Source: AP-15 sp963735445 (GTDB lineage: Bacteria > Pseudomonadota > Alphaproteobacteria > ATCC43930 > CGMCC-115725). Taken from it: a stretch of 64,000 bases of DNA. How positions within the stretch are numbered: the stretch's first letter is position 1; every line of letters starts with the position of its first letter. Both the position numbers and the translations under genes were made by a program. Below the pieces are notes generated by a model, which worked only from the letters and a program-made list of their open reading frames with translations, had not been told where the DNA came from and did no database searches. Shown here in pieces: positions 51,983 through 63,223 of the stretch. The DNA is taken from NCBI GenBank assembly GCA_963735445.1, contig CAVTLC010000003.1:186001-250000 (forward strand), given 5' to 3'.

Positions 51983-52009
51983 GCGGCGCGGGGGCAGCCG
52001 AGGGGGCGG

Positions 52010-52528
52010 TTGGCGAGAATGCGGGTTTTGGGGCTTGATCCCGGGCTGCGGCACACCGGTTGGGGGGTCATCGATGTCGACGGGAATCGCCTTGCCCATG
52101 TGGCCGACGGTGTCGCTCACCCGCCGGCCGATCAGCCGCTGGCGACCCGCCTCGTGTCGCTGTTCCGGCAGATCGGCGTGGTGCTCGAGCAGTTTCGCCC
52201 GGACGAGGCCGCGGTTGAGGAAAGCTTTGTCAATCGTAACGCGGCGTCGACCTTGAAGCTTGGCGTTGCCCGCGGTGTCGTACTACTGGCTCCGGCGGAA
52301 CGCGGCCTGCCGGTCGCGGAATATTCGGCCAATTTGATCAAAAAGGCAGTGGTCGGGGCCGGCCATGCCGAAAAGGCGCAGGTGCAGTTGATGGTGCGCC
52401 GAATCCTGCCGGGTTTCGTCAATGGCGCGGCCGATGCTGCCGATGCGCTCGCGGTCGCGATCTGCCATGCCCATTATGGGGCGACCCGGCGCGCCTGGGC
52501 AATTTCGGCCGGGGCCGGACCCCGGTGA
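52010..52528 (+). CDS. ruvC: Holliday junction resolvase RuvC
   Basis: RuvC cuts four-way DNA junctions. The product is 172 residues. The catalytic carboxylates lie in G-L-D-P-G-L-R-H-T-G-W-G, A-V-E-E-S-F-V-N-R-N and the C-terminal A-A-D-A-A-D-A-L-A-V-A. TTG at 52010 (AGGGGG four bases before) or ATG at 52019 can start it. It overlaps ruvA by four bases. Confidence 0.94.
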   Translation: MARMRVLGLDPGLRHTGWGVIDVDGNRLAHVADGVAHPPADQPLATRLVSLFRQIGVVLEQFRPDEAAVEESFVNRNAASTLKLGVARGVVLLAPAERGLPVAEYSANLIKKAVVGAGHAEKAQVQLMVRRILPGFVNGAADAADALAVAICHAHYGATRRAWAISAGAGPR

Positions 52529-53157
52529 TTGCCAAGCTTGCCGGCATCCTCGACCAAATCACCTCCGAGGGCGCTGTTATTGATGTCGGCGGTGTCGGCT
52601 ATCTCGCCTTTTGTTCGACGCGGACCCTTGGACGGCTGCCGTCGCCCGGAACGCCGGTGCGACTGTTGATCGAGACCCACGTCCGCGAGGACCACATTCA
52701 TCTTTACGGCTTTATCGACGCCGCCGAGCGCGACTGGTTCCGGCTATTGACGACAGTGCAAGGGGTTGGTGCCCGCCTGGCGCTCGCGGTCTTGTCCGCG
52801 ATCGGTCCCGATGAACTTGGGCTCGCGATTGTTTCCCAAGACAAGGCGTCGCTGGCGCGGGCCGACGGCGTGGGGCCGCGTCTGGCCGCGCGGATCGTCA
52901 ACGAACTGCGCGACAAGGCGGGCAGCCTGGCTCTGATACCGCTGACCGGAGCATCCGCACCATCGGCGACATCGCCTGGGCCGATCGGCGAAGGCCCCGC
53001 CGCCGATGCGGTTTCCGCACTGGTCAATCTCGGATATCGCCGTGCCGAAGCGTTTGGCGCGGTCGCCGCGGCAGCGCAGCGGCTTGGCGCTGGCGCGCCT
53101 GCTGACGCGCTGATCCGTGCTGGGCTGCAGGAATTGGCGGCGGGAGTGTCGCCGTGA
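52525..53157 (+). CDS. ruvA: Holliday junction branch migration protein RuvA
   Basis: RuvA recognises the Holliday junction and loads RuvB. The 210-residue product has the OB-fold N-terminal domain (I-A-K-L-A-G-I-L-D-Q-I), the helix-hairpin-helix T-V-Q-G-V-G-A-R-L-A and D-G-V-G-P-R-L-A-A-R-I, and the RuvB-contacting C-terminal domain (A-V-S-A-L-V-N-L-G-Y). GTG start overlapping ruvC. Confidence 0.94.
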   Translation: MIAKLAGILDQITSEGAVIDVGGVGYLAFCSTRTLGRLPSPGTPVRLLIETHVREDHIHLYGFIDAAERDWFRLLTTVQGVGARLALAVLSAIGPDELGLAIVSQDKASLARADGVGPRLAARIVNELRDKAGSLALIPLTGASAPSATSPGPIGEGPAADAVSALVNLGYRRAEAFGAVAAAAQRLGAGAPADALIRAGLQELAAGVSP

Positions 53158-54224
53158 GCGACGCCGAGCGCCGCGTCGTCGATCCCGCACTCGCCGAAAG
53201 CGATGCGACAGAGGCCCCGTTACGCCCGCAAACCTTGGCCGAATTTGTCGGCCAGCGCAGTTTGCGGGACAATTTGCGAATCTTTATCGAGGCCGCCAAG
53301 ACCCGCGCCGAAGCCCTCGACCACGTGCTGCTGTTCGGGCCGCCCGGACTCGGCAAAACCACCCTGGCGCAGATCGTCGCCCGCGAGATGGGCGTCGGAT
53401 TTCGCGCTACTTCCGGCCCGGTCATCCAGCGCGCCGGCGATCTCGCCGCTTTGCTGACCAATCTGCAGCCGCGCGATGTCTTGTTCATCGACGAGATCCA
53501 CCGGCTCGCCCCGTCGGTCGAAGAGATCCTCTACCCGGCGATGGAGGATTTTCAGCTCGATCTGATTATTGGCGAGGGCCCCGGCGCGCGCTCGATTCGG
53601 ATCGACCTGCCGCGGTTTACATTGGTCGGGGCGACGACCCGCTCGGGGCTGATCAGCCGGCCGTTGCGCGAGCGTTTTGGCATCCCGCTGCGCCTCACAT
53701 TTTACGAGCCGAGCGAATTGGCGGTGATCGTCGCACGCGGCGCTCAGTTGCTGAGCTTCGACTTGCGACGCGCTGGTGCGGCCGAGATCGCGCGCCGGGC
53801 CCGCGGCACGCCGCGGGTGGCGATGCGCCTGTTGCGCCGGGTTCGCGACTTTGCCGCCGTCGACGGCTTGGCGGGGGTCGATGCCGCCGCCGCCAATTCG
53901 GCATTGTTGCGGCTCGAAGTCGATGCAAGTGGCCTCGACGGGATGGATCGCCGCTATCTGCGCTGCATGGCCGAGCGCTATGGCGGGGGCCCGGTCGGGG
54001 TTGAAACAATGGCGGCGGCGCTCGGCGACGAGCGCGATGTCATCGAAGACGTGATCGAGCCATTTTTGATCCAGGAAGGCTATGTCCAGCGCACCCCGCG
54101 CGGCCGCCTGCTGACGCGGCTGGCATTCCGTCATCTCGATCTGCCGGTGCCGTCCTCGCTCCCGGCACAGCTCGACCTCTTGGCAGGATTACCCTCCATC
54201 GGCGCTGCCGAAGAGGCGCCATGA
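53154..54224 (+). CDS. ruvB: Holliday junction DNA helicase RuvB
   Basis: RuvB is the AAA+ motor for branch migration, 356 residues. Walker A is G-P-P-G-L-G-K-T-T-L, Walker B F-I-D-E-I-H-R-L, the sensor region G-A-T-T-R-S-G, and the C-terminal winged helix has R-R-Y-L and I-Q-E-G-Y-V-Q-R-T-P-R-G-R. GTG start overlapping ruvA. The ybgC thioesterase often found between ruvB and tolQ is absent. Confidence 0.95.
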   Translation: MSDAERRVVDPALAESDATEAPLRPQTLAEFVGQRSLRDNLRIFIEAAKTRAEALDHVLLFGPPGLGKTTLAQIVAREMGVGFRATSGPVIQRAGDLAALLTNLQPRDVLFIDEIHRLAPSVEEILYPAMEDFQLDLIIGEGPGARSIRIDLPRFTLVGATTRSGLISRPLRERFGIPLRLTFYEPSELAVIVARGAQLLSFDLRRAGAAEIARRARGTPRVAMRLLRRVRDFAAVDGLAGVDAAAANSALLRLEVDASGLDGMDRRYLRCMAERYGGGPVGVETMAAALGDERDVIEDVIEPFLIQEGYVQRTPRGRLLTRLAFRHLDLPVPSSLPAQLDLLAGLPSIGAAEEAP

Positions 54225-54264
54225 CCCGCAATATCGTCCAAAAGACGCCATAAAAGGTTCAAGA

Positions 54265-54996
54265 ATGCAGCCTACCTCAGCCGTCCAAACCTTGCCCCTC
54301 GCCGGCGCTGTTCCGCATGACCTATCGATTTTCGCGTTGTTTTTGCAAGCCGACGCCATCGTCAAAATCGTCATGCTGATCCTGTTATTGGCATCGTTCT
54401 GGTCGTGGGCGGTCATCTTCGACAAGGTGATCCGGTTGCGGCGATTGCATAGCGCGGCGGCTAATTTCGAGGAGAGCTTTTGGTCGGGCGGCTCGCTTGA
54501 CGATCTCTACGAGCGCGTTGGCCAACGTCCGCCCGATCCGATGACCGCGGTGTTTTCCGCCGCGATGCGCGAATGGCGGCGCAGCGCGGCAAAGGGTCTG
54601 CTCGGCACCGCCATCATGCGCGCGAGCCTGCAGCAGCGCATCGAGCGGGTTATGAATGTGACGGTTGGCCGCGAGATGGAGCGGGTCGAGCGGTTTATGG
54701 CGTTTCTCGCCACGGTCGGGGCGACGGCGCCGTTTGTCGGCCTGTTTGGCACCGTCTGGGGGATTATGGACAGCTTCCAGTCGATCGCCGCTTCAAAGAA
54801 CACCAGCCTTGCGGTCGTGGCGCCCGGCATCGCCGAATCGCTGTTCGCGACAGCGTTAGGTCTCGTCGCCGCCATTCCGGCGGTGGTCGCCTACAACAAG
54901 CTCGCGACCGATTTCGGTCGCTATGCCGGACGGCTGGAAGCCTTTGCGTCCGAATTCAGCGCCATCTTGTCCCGCCAGCTCGACGAGAGGACGTGA
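54265..54996 (+). CDS. tolQ: Tol-Pal system protein TolQ
   Basis: TolQ is the ExbB/MotA-like inner-membrane proton-channel subunit that energises Tol-Pal during envelope constriction. The 243-residue product has three hydrophobic helices. The conserved V-G-A-T-A-P-F-V-G-L-F-G-T-V-W-G-I-M segment and the P-G-I-A-E-S-L-F-A-T-A-L-G-L helix are present. tolR follows after three bases. Confidence 0.95.
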   Translation: MQPTSAVQTLPLAGAVPHDLSIFALFLQADAIVKIVMLILLLASFWSWAVIFDKVIRLRRLHSAAANFEESFWSGGSLDDLYERVGQRPPDPMTAVFSAAMREWRRSAAKGLLGTAIMRASLQQRIERVMNVTVGREMERVERFMAFLATVGATAPFVGLFGTVWGIMDSFQSIAASKNTSLAVVAPGIAESLFATALGLVAAIPAVVAYNKLATDFGRYAGRLEAFASEFSAILSRQLDERT

Positions 54997-54999
54997 TCC

Positions 55000-55494
55000 G
55001 TGGCGGCTTCGAGCCTTCGCGACGCCCGTTCCCTGCGCGGCCGTTATCGGCCAATGGCCGAGATCAACGTCACGCCGCTCGTCGACGTCATGCTGGTGTT
55101 GCTTGTCGTCTTTATGGTCGCGGCGCCGTTGTTGACGGTCGGTGTGCCGGTTGATCTGCCGCAGACTGACGCGCCGCCGATAACCGATCCAAAAGAGCCG
55201 CTGGTCATTTCGATCAACAATGAGGGACACATCTTTATCCAGGATACGGACACCGCGACCGATTCTCTGGTGCCGCGGCTCCAGTCGATCACCGGCGAGA
55301 ACCCCGACGCGCTGGTTTACGTCAGGGCGGATAAATCGATCGATTACGGCCGGGTGCTCGAGGTCATGAGCCTGATCAGCGCCGCCGGCTATCGCAAAGT
55401 TTCGCTAATCGCCGAATCGCCCAAAGGGGTGCCGGCCAAGGCTGCCGCCAACACCGTATCGGGTCCACCTGCGGTGCTGACGGCCAAGCACTGA
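55000..55494 (+). CDS. tolR: Tol-Pal system protein TolR
   Basis: TolR is the ExbD-like partner of TolQ, 164 residues. A single helix carries the proton-responsive Asp in V-T-P-L-V-D-V-M-L-V-L-L-V-V-F-M. The periplasmic domain includes Y-V-R-A-D-K-S-I-D-Y-G-R-V. A GTG start follows tolQ at once, which implies translational coupling. Confidence 0.94.
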   Translation: MAASSLRDARSLRGRYRPMAEINVTPLVDVMLVLLVVFMVAAPLLTVGVPVDLPQTDAPPITDPKEPLVISINNEGHIFIQDTDTATDSLVPRLQSITGENPDALVYVRADKSIDYGRVLEVMSLISAAGYRKVSLIAESPKGVPAKAAANTVSGPPAVLTAKH

Positions 55495-55534
55495 AACCGC
55501 GATTTCGCACCGTCCCGTAGACCCGGCCTCGTAG

Positions 55535-56575
55535 ATGAGTGTCGCTGCCGCAGAAACGGTCCCGCTAGCCGAGCTGGAACCGGCCCTTCCGTTGCCCGAC
55601 GGCATCGGGCGGCGTGGCTTGGTCCTATCGGCGGCGCTGCACCTGATCCTGGGCGTGGTTTTGATTTTTGGATTGCCGACATTGTTTCATCCGCCAGCCC
55701 CGGAAGAGATGCCGATCGCGGTTCAGCTGGTGACGATGGGGCCGCAGACCCGTGCCACTCATCCCAACCCGAACATGCCTGAACCGCATGCCTCGCTAGA
55801 GCCGCCGCTTCCCGGACCGCCGGCGGAAAAGCCGGCGCCTAATCCGACGCCGCCGAAGCCGGCGCCCCCGCCCGCAGCCGCCGAAGCGCCACCTGCACCG
55901 CCGGCCCCGACGCCCCCCGAGGCAAAGCCGGCGCCGCCCGCCCCCGCCGTGCCAAAAACCGAAGCGCCAAAGCAGGCGGAATTACCGCCCCCGCCGCTGC
56001 CTGAACCCAAGCCGGCCCCTCCGCCGCCCCCGCCCAAGCCGGCGGTCGCCGCGGCACCGCCGAAACCGCCGCCGGAGCGGCCCCAGCAGGTCGCTCGCAA
56101 CGAGGCAAATGCGGAAGCCAAGAAATACAATCCGGGACAGTTCGACGCCCTATTGCGAAATCTCGCGGCCGAGGACACGCCGCCTTCGCCGGACGCGCCG
56201 CCGCAGACGAAATACGTTGCTTCGGGGCGCGCATCGGCCCAGCCGCGCGCACCGCTCGGCAGCCAGCTCAGCGCCAGTGAAATGGACATGGTCCGCGAGC
56301 AGATCTCTCATTGCTGGAACGTGCCGGCGGGTGCGCGCGACGCAAAGGATCTGGTCGTAACGATCAGGGTCGCGGTGCTGCCCGATGGAAACGTGCAGCA
56401 GGCGACCATCGTCGATCAGGGGCGGGCCGCCGCCGATCCGTTTTTCCGAGCGGCAGCGGAAAGCGCCCGCCGCGCCTTCTTTAACCCACTGTGCCGTCCG
56501 CTCCGTTTGCCGCCCGACAAATACGAACTGTGGAAAGACATGACCGTCGCGTTCAGCCCAAAGGACCTCCTATGA
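55535..56575 (+). CDS. tolA: Tol-Pal system protein TolA
   Basis: TolA spans the periplasm and links TolQR to Pal. The 346-residue product has one N-terminal helix (A-A-L-H-L-I-L-G-V-V-L-I-F-G). A long Pro/Ala/Glu/Lys-rich linker (about residues 75-190) with P-A-P-P-P-A and K-P-A-P-P repeats follows. The C-terminal TonB-like domain has I-S-H-C-W-N-V-P-A-G-A and F-F-R-A-A-A-E-S-A-R-R-A. The linker is Pro-rich, in place of the Ala/Lys helix of enterobacteria, as is usual in alphaproteobacteria. Confidence 0.92.
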   Translation: MSVAAAETVPLAELEPALPLPDGIGRRGLVLSAALHLILGVVLIFGLPTLFHPPAPEEMPIAVQLVTMGPQTRATHPNPNMPEPHASLEPPLPGPPAEKPAPNPTPPKPAPPPAAAEAPPAPPAPTPPEAKPAPPAPAVPKTEAPKQAELPPPPLPEPKPAPPPPPPKPAVAAAPPKPPPERPQQVARNEANAEAKKYNPGQFDALLRNLAAEDTPPSPDAPPQTKYVASGRASAQPRAPLGSQLSASEMDMVREQISHCWNVPAGARDAKDLVVTIRVAVLPDGNVQQATIVDQGRAAADPFFRAAAESARRAFFNPLCRPLRLPPDKYELWKDMTVAFSPKDLL

Positions 56576-57912
56576 CCAAAAGCCCCCTCGCTGTAATCGT
56601 CGGGGTGATCCCGCTATTGGCGTTGTTGTTGTGGCCCGGGGCGCAGGCGCGCGCTGCGTTGCGCCTCGACATCACCAGCGGCCGCGTGCAGCCGATGCCG
56701 ATCGCTATTCCCGCTTTCGCGGGCGGCGGTGCGGAGGCGCAAGCCGGCGCCGAGATTGCCGGCGTCATCTCTGCCGATCTCGAACGGTCGGGCCTGTTCC
56801 GGCCGATCGATCCACGCAGTTTCATCCAAAATGTGTCGGCGACCGACAGCAATGCGCCGCGTTTCGGCGACTGGCGCCAGATCAACGCACAGGCGCTGGT
56901 CACCGGAACGGTGCAAGCCCAGGCCGACGGACGGCTCGGGGTTCAGTTTCGACTTTGGGACGTGTTCGCCGAGCAGCAGCTGACCGGCTTTGGCTATACG
57001 ACGACGCGGCAGAACTGGCGCCGCATCGCGCACATCATCGCCGATGAGATATACAAGCGGATCACCGGCGAGGAAGGATATTTCGATACACGCATCGTCT
57101 ACGTCGCTGAGTCGGGGCCGGCGCAAAATCGAGTCAAGCGCTTGGCAATAATGGATCAGGACGGCGCCAACAATCATTACTTGACCGATGGCCGCGCACT
57201 GGTGCTGACGCCGCGGTTTTCGCCCTCGGCCCAGGAAATCACTTACCTGTCTTTCGCCGGCAAGCAGCCGCGTGTCTACTTGCTCAACATCGACACCGGC
57301 CAGCAGGAAGCGATCGGCGAGTTTCCGGGGATGACCTTCGCTCCGCGGTTTTCGCCTGACGGCAACCGAGTCGTATTGAGCCGCGCTGTTAACGGCTCGA
57401 GCAACATCTACGCGTACGATCTGCGCACGCACAGCGCGACACGCTTGACCGAGGACAGCGCGATCGACACCTCGCCGTGCTACTCGCCTGACGGCAGCCA
57501 GATCGTGTTTAATTCCGATCGCGGCGGGTCGCAGCAGATTTATGTCATGAGCGCCGGCGGTGGCGGGGCGCACCGCATCAGCTTTGGATCGGGAAAATAT
57601 GGCACTCCGGTGTGGTCGCCGCGCGGCGATCTGATCGCCTTCACCAAGATCAGCGGCGGCTCGTTCTCGATCGGCGTGATGCGGCCGGACGGCTCCGGGG
57701 AACGGCTCTTGACCCAGGGCTTCCTGGTCGAGGGGCCCACTTGGGCGCCGAATGGCCGGGTGCTGATGTATTTTGCACAAGGGCCGTCGGATGCCAGCGG
57801 GTACGGCGGCTCGCCGCACCTGCAAACGATTGACTTGACCGGATACAACCAACGCGATGTGCCGACACCGGGGGCGGCATCAGATCCGGCTTGGTCGCCA
57901 TTGCTGCGCTGA
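56572..57912 (+). CDS. tolB: Tol-Pal system protein TolB
   Basis: TolB is a periplasmic beta-propeller that competes for Pal, 446 residues. The start is the ATG at 56572 overlapping the tolA stop (ATGA). A signal peptide follows (V-I-P-L-L-A-L-L-L-W-P-G-A-Q-A-R-A). The propeller has repeated P-R-F-S-P and Y-S-P-D-G-S-Q-I-V-F-N-S-D-R-G-G motifs. The tail D-P-A-W-S-P-L-L-R is typical. Confidence 0.95.
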   Translation: MTKSPLAVIVGVIPLLALLLWPGAQARAALRLDITSGRVQPMPIAIPAFAGGGAEAQAGAEIAGVISADLERSGLFRPIDPRSFIQNVSATDSNAPRFGDWRQINAQALVTGTVQAQADGRLGVQFRLWDVFAEQQLTGFGYTTTRQNWRRIAHIIADEIYKRITGEEGYFDTRIVYVAESGPAQNRVKRLAIMDQDGANNHYLTDGRALVLTPRFSPSAQEITYLSFAGKQPRVYLLNIDTGQQEAIGEFPGMTFAPRFSPDGNRVVLSRAVNGSSNIYAYDLRTHSATRLTEDSAIDTSPCYSPDGSQIVFNSDRGGSQQIYVMSAGGGGAHRISFGSGKYGTPVWSPRGDLIAFTKISGGSFSIGVMRPDGSGERLLTQGFLVEGPTWAPNGRVLMYFAQGPSDASGYGGSPHLQTIDLTGYNQRDVPTPGAASDPAWSPLLR

Positions 57913-57960
57913 GTAACGCCGCCGCAAGAAGTTCATAGCGTTTTTGAGGGGGACAAAACC

Positions 57961-58482
57961 ATGCATGCTAAGTTCGTCACGCTGCCGGGCTTGCTGGCAG
58001 CCACCTTGCTCTTTCTCGCCGCCTGCAGCAGTACGCCTGAAACGCCGCCACCTGGACCGCCGCCGGGTGCTGGCGGCCCAGGCGGACCAGGAGGCGCGGG
58101 TGGCGTAGGGATGGGAGCGGCTGTGCCGGGCTCGCAGCAGGATCTGGCGCAGAGCGCTGGTGACCGCGTGTTTTTTGAGTTCGATCGGTCCGATATCACC
58201 CCCGAAGCGCAACAGACCTTGCAACGCCAAGCTCAATGGCTGCAGCGTTATCCCAATGTGACCGTGACCGTCGAGGGGCATTGCGATGAACGCGGCACCC
58301 GCGAGTACAATCTTGCTCTCGGCGAGCGCCGCGCCAACGCCGCCAAACAGGTCTTGGTCGCCGCCGGCATTCCGTCGTCGCGGGTTTCGACGATCAGCTA
58401 CGGCAAGGATCGCCCGGTGGTCCCCGGCTCGACCGAAGAAGCCTGGGCTCAGAATCGCGTCGCGATCACCACAGTCAACTGA
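57961..58482 (+). CDS. pal: peptidoglycan-associated lipoprotein Pal
   Basis: Pal is an outer-membrane lipoprotein that binds peptidoglycan through an OmpA-like domain. The 173-residue product has a lipobox L-A-A-C after a hydrophobic signal and a Gly/Pro-rich linker of about 40 residues. The OmpA-like domain has V-F-F-E-F-D-R-S-D-I, V-E-G-H-C-D-E-R-G-T and A-L-G-E-R-R-A-N-A. Last of the core tol-pal genes. Confidence 0.95.
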   Translation: MHAKFVTLPGLLAATLLFLAACSSTPETPPPGPPPGAGGPGGPGGAGGVGMGAAVPGSQQDLAQSAGDRVFFEFDRSDITPEAQQTLQRQAQWLQRYPNVTVTVEGHCDERGTREYNLALGERRANAAKQVLVAAGIPSSRVSTISYGKDRPVVPGSTEEAWAQNRVAITTVN

Positions 58483-58715
58483 TCGAGCGAGCGTCGGCGG
58501 ATATTGCGAGCAATCGGTCACGAGCAATATTTCGAAGGAAAGCGGCGCGCGGAGGTGTTTAACGCCGCGTCGCCAGGCGCCAGCATGACACTGCGGGGGT
58601 CAACGCCCTTTTTTCGCCCAAAACGCGCCCTAGGACTAGAATCCCCGGTGGTCATGTTACTCGCGCTCGGTGCATCCGTCGTACCGCTGCTTCGCGCATT
58701 CTGAGAGGCTCGCCG

Positions 58716-59733
58716 ATGATCCGGCGTCCGTTTCTATCCCGACACTTACCCGGCTGCGCTGTGCGTGCTCGTCGCAATCGCGGCCGTCCCGGCGGCCCGA
58801 GCCCAGGATGCTGCGACCGCTGAGCGCCTCGACCGGCTGGAACGAGATCTCAGCATGCTGCAGCGTCAAGTCTATCACGGCGGCGGCGAGGCGGCGCCCG
58901 GTGCCGTAAGCAGCGGCAACACCGCCGTCGATTTGCAGGTCCGAATGGACCGTCTCGAGCAGCAAATCCGCGACCTCACCGGCCGGATTGAAAGCGAGAC
59001 AAACCAGGTTCAGCAACTAAGCCAACGACTTGAGCAGGTGAACAGCGACATTGAGGTGCGACTTGGTGAAGGGCAGGGCCGCCAAGCAGGCTCGCCGCCG
59101 CCGCGCGCGCCGGCCGCTGCCTGGGCGAGCACGGCGCCGCCCTCGCTTGCCGATCCCGCGGCACCCGTGCCGGCGTTCTACGGCCGCCCGCCACCGCCTC
59201 CGCCCCCACCGCCCGGTTACGGCACGCTTACCCCACCCGGACCCGCAATCGATGCCGCAGCGCCCTATGCCGGGCCAACCCAGCTGACGCCGTCGCGGGC
59301 CGCGAGCGCCGCCGATACGTTGCGGCCGCCCGGATCGGATATGCCTTCGGGCTCGGCTTCAGAGCAGTACAACGCCGCCTTTGGTCTGCTGCGCAAGGCT
59401 GACTACGAGGGCGCCGAGGACGCGCTGCGCAGCTTTATTCGGCGGCATCCAAACGATCCGCTCGCCGGCAACGCCCAGTATTGGCTAGGTGAGAGTTACT
59501 ATGCGCGCGGCAAATATACCGAAGCGGCCGCCGCCTTTGCCGACGGCTACAAGCGATATCCGAAGGGGCCGAAGGCGCCTGACGAGCTACTCAAGCTCGG
59601 GATGTCGCTCGATCACGCCAATCAGAAACACAACGCCTGTATTGCTTTAGTTCAGCTCGATCACGATTTCCCGCATCCAGGGAATGCCGTCAAAGACCGC
59701 GCGGCGCAGGAGAAAAAGAAGCTCGGGTGCTGA
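58716..59733 (+). CDS. cpoB: Tol-Pal coordinator CpoB/YbgF (frameshift in signal peptide)
   Basis: CpoB coordinates peptidoglycan synthesis with Tol-Pal. It has an N-terminal coiled coil (R-L-D-R-L-E-R-D-L-S-M-L-Q-R-Q-V-Y), a Pro-rich linker, and C-terminal TPR repeats (Y-N-A-A-F-G-L-L-R-K-A-D-Y, Y-W-L-G-E-S-Y-Y-A-R-G-K-Y). The frame of the mature protein only offers a GTG at 58765, which truncates the signal peptide. The ATG at 58716 (M-I-R-R-P-F-L-S) with one surplus base near 58739-58741 joins to T-Y-P-A-A-L-C-V-L-V-A-I-A and gives a normal signal peptide. The stop overlaps tilS by seven bases. Confidence 0.87.
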
Positions 59734-61035
59734 ACCCGCTCGCAGCTGCGGTGCCGCTCGGCCTTGCCGAATTCACCGCACTGATCGAGCGGCTCGGCTG
59801 TTTCGAAGCACGGCCGTTTGTTGCTGTCGCGGTTTCGGGTGGTCCCGACAGTCTGGCGCTCGTTATCCTCGCGGACCGATGGGCGCGCCAGCGCGGCGGC
59901 CAGATTTGCGCGCTGTCGGTCGACCATCGACTACGGCCCGAAAGCGAAGCCGAGATCAACCAACTCGCGGGGTGGCTGGCGGCTCGCTCGATCCGCCATC
60001 GCGTCCTGGTTTGGGAAGGGAAAAAGCCGGTCTCCCGCATCCAGGAAACGGCGCGAACTGCCCGCTATCGGCTTCTGGAAGGGTGGTGCCGGGCCCACTC
60101 TTGTCTTCATCTGCTGACCGGTCACCACCGCGACGACCAGATCGAAACCCATCTACTGCGACGCGACCAGCAGAGCGGCCCGGATGGTCTCGCCGGCTAT
60201 GTCGGCAATTCGCGAGACCGACAGCTGCCGCATCCTGCGTCCGCTGCTGGATATCCCTAAGGCCCGCTTGCTCGCGACGCTCGCTGCCGAGGGCCAGCCC
60301 TTTATCACCGATCCGAGCAATCTTAACTCCGCCTACGCGCGCGCTCGGCTTCGCGACCGCGGGCATATCGACCGCGCCCCGGAGTTTCATCAGCTCCGCG
60401 CGTCGGGCTGTGAGAGGGCCAATAACGAGCAGCGCCGCAATGAGCTGCTGGCGCGGGTGGTCGCTCTGCACCCGGCGGGATTCGCTCTGCTTGATCCGAA
60501 GGCGCTGCTCGCCGCACCGCGAGATCTCGCGGAAGGAGCATTGTCAGCGTTGGTGTTCGCCCTTGGTGACGGCGCCTATCCACCCCGCCGCCATGCCGTC
60601 GCTCGGTTGCTGCGGGTATTGGCCGGCGACGCATGTGGCGGGCATGTCCTCGGTGGATACCGGTTTGTTGCTTGGCGCGCCCGCGTTCTGGTTCTGCGCG
60701 AGCTTGCCGCGGCTCAAGGCGAGGCACGGGTCGAGCCCGGGACCTCATTCTTATGGGATCGCCGGTTCACGATGTCGCTCGCCTCCGACGCGGCGCCGCT
60801 TACCGTGAGATATCTCGGACAGGATGGGGTTGCCGAGCTTTATCGACAGCAACCATCCGCTCGGAATAGCCCGCTGCCGGCACTCGTCCGCCCCGTGTTG
60901 CCGGCGCTGTGGGATGAAAAAGGGCTGGCGGCCGTTCCTTTTTTAGGTCACCGGCGTGAGCCGGGGATCGTTCCGCCAACGGCTGCTTATGTGCCTGTCA
61001 AAAGTCTGTCCGGTGCAAGCTTTGCAGTTGTTTAG
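59727..61035 (+). CDS. tilS: tRNA(Ile)-lysidine synthetase (frameshift near 60198)
   Basis: TilS converts cytidine 34 of tRNA-Ile(CAU) to lysidine, needed to read AUA, and is normally essential. The PP-loop A-V-S-G-G-P-D-S-L-A-L is near residue 35, with G-H-H-R-D-D-Q-I-E-T further on. After D-G-L-A-G (about 60197) the frame fails; the next frame gives M-S-A-I-R-E-T-D and L-R-P-L-L-D-I-P-K-A-R-L, exactly the expected continuation. One extra T at about 60198 accounts for it, giving about 435 residues. A sequencing error is most likely. It starts at a GTG inside cpoB. Confidence 0.88.
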
Positions 61036-61143
61036 CGGGGCACGCAGCTTATGTTTTGACTGGACAAAAATGTCGCTGACCCGGCCCGATCGTCGTATCT
61101 TAGTCGTGCATGCTGGCCGGGTCGGCATTGAAAGGCGTTGATC

Positions 61144-63066
<1,923 letters not shown>

Positions 63067-63223
63067 TCTTAATTTGTCAGTCGGTCCCGGCTATAGTTCG
63101 CGCTACTCGCCGGGGCCGGTTGGCACAACTCGTTAACCTAAATACAAAATTTGTTATTTGACACCAACCCGGCTTTTCTGCACGTTTGCCACTCGGATTG
63201 CGTAGTAAAAGTCGGGTGGCGTG

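Noticed and set aside
50897..52120. A 407-codon open frame on the minus strand
   Set aside because: It covers the phosphoesterase end, yebC and the ruvC start on the opposite strand, with no family motif.
53220..54134. A 304-codon open frame on the minus strand
   Set aside because: It is antisense to ruvB, which has every AAA+ motif.
56614..57852. A 412-codon open frame on the minus strand
   Set aside because: It is antisense to tolB and rich in Arg and His, a typical GC-rich shadow.
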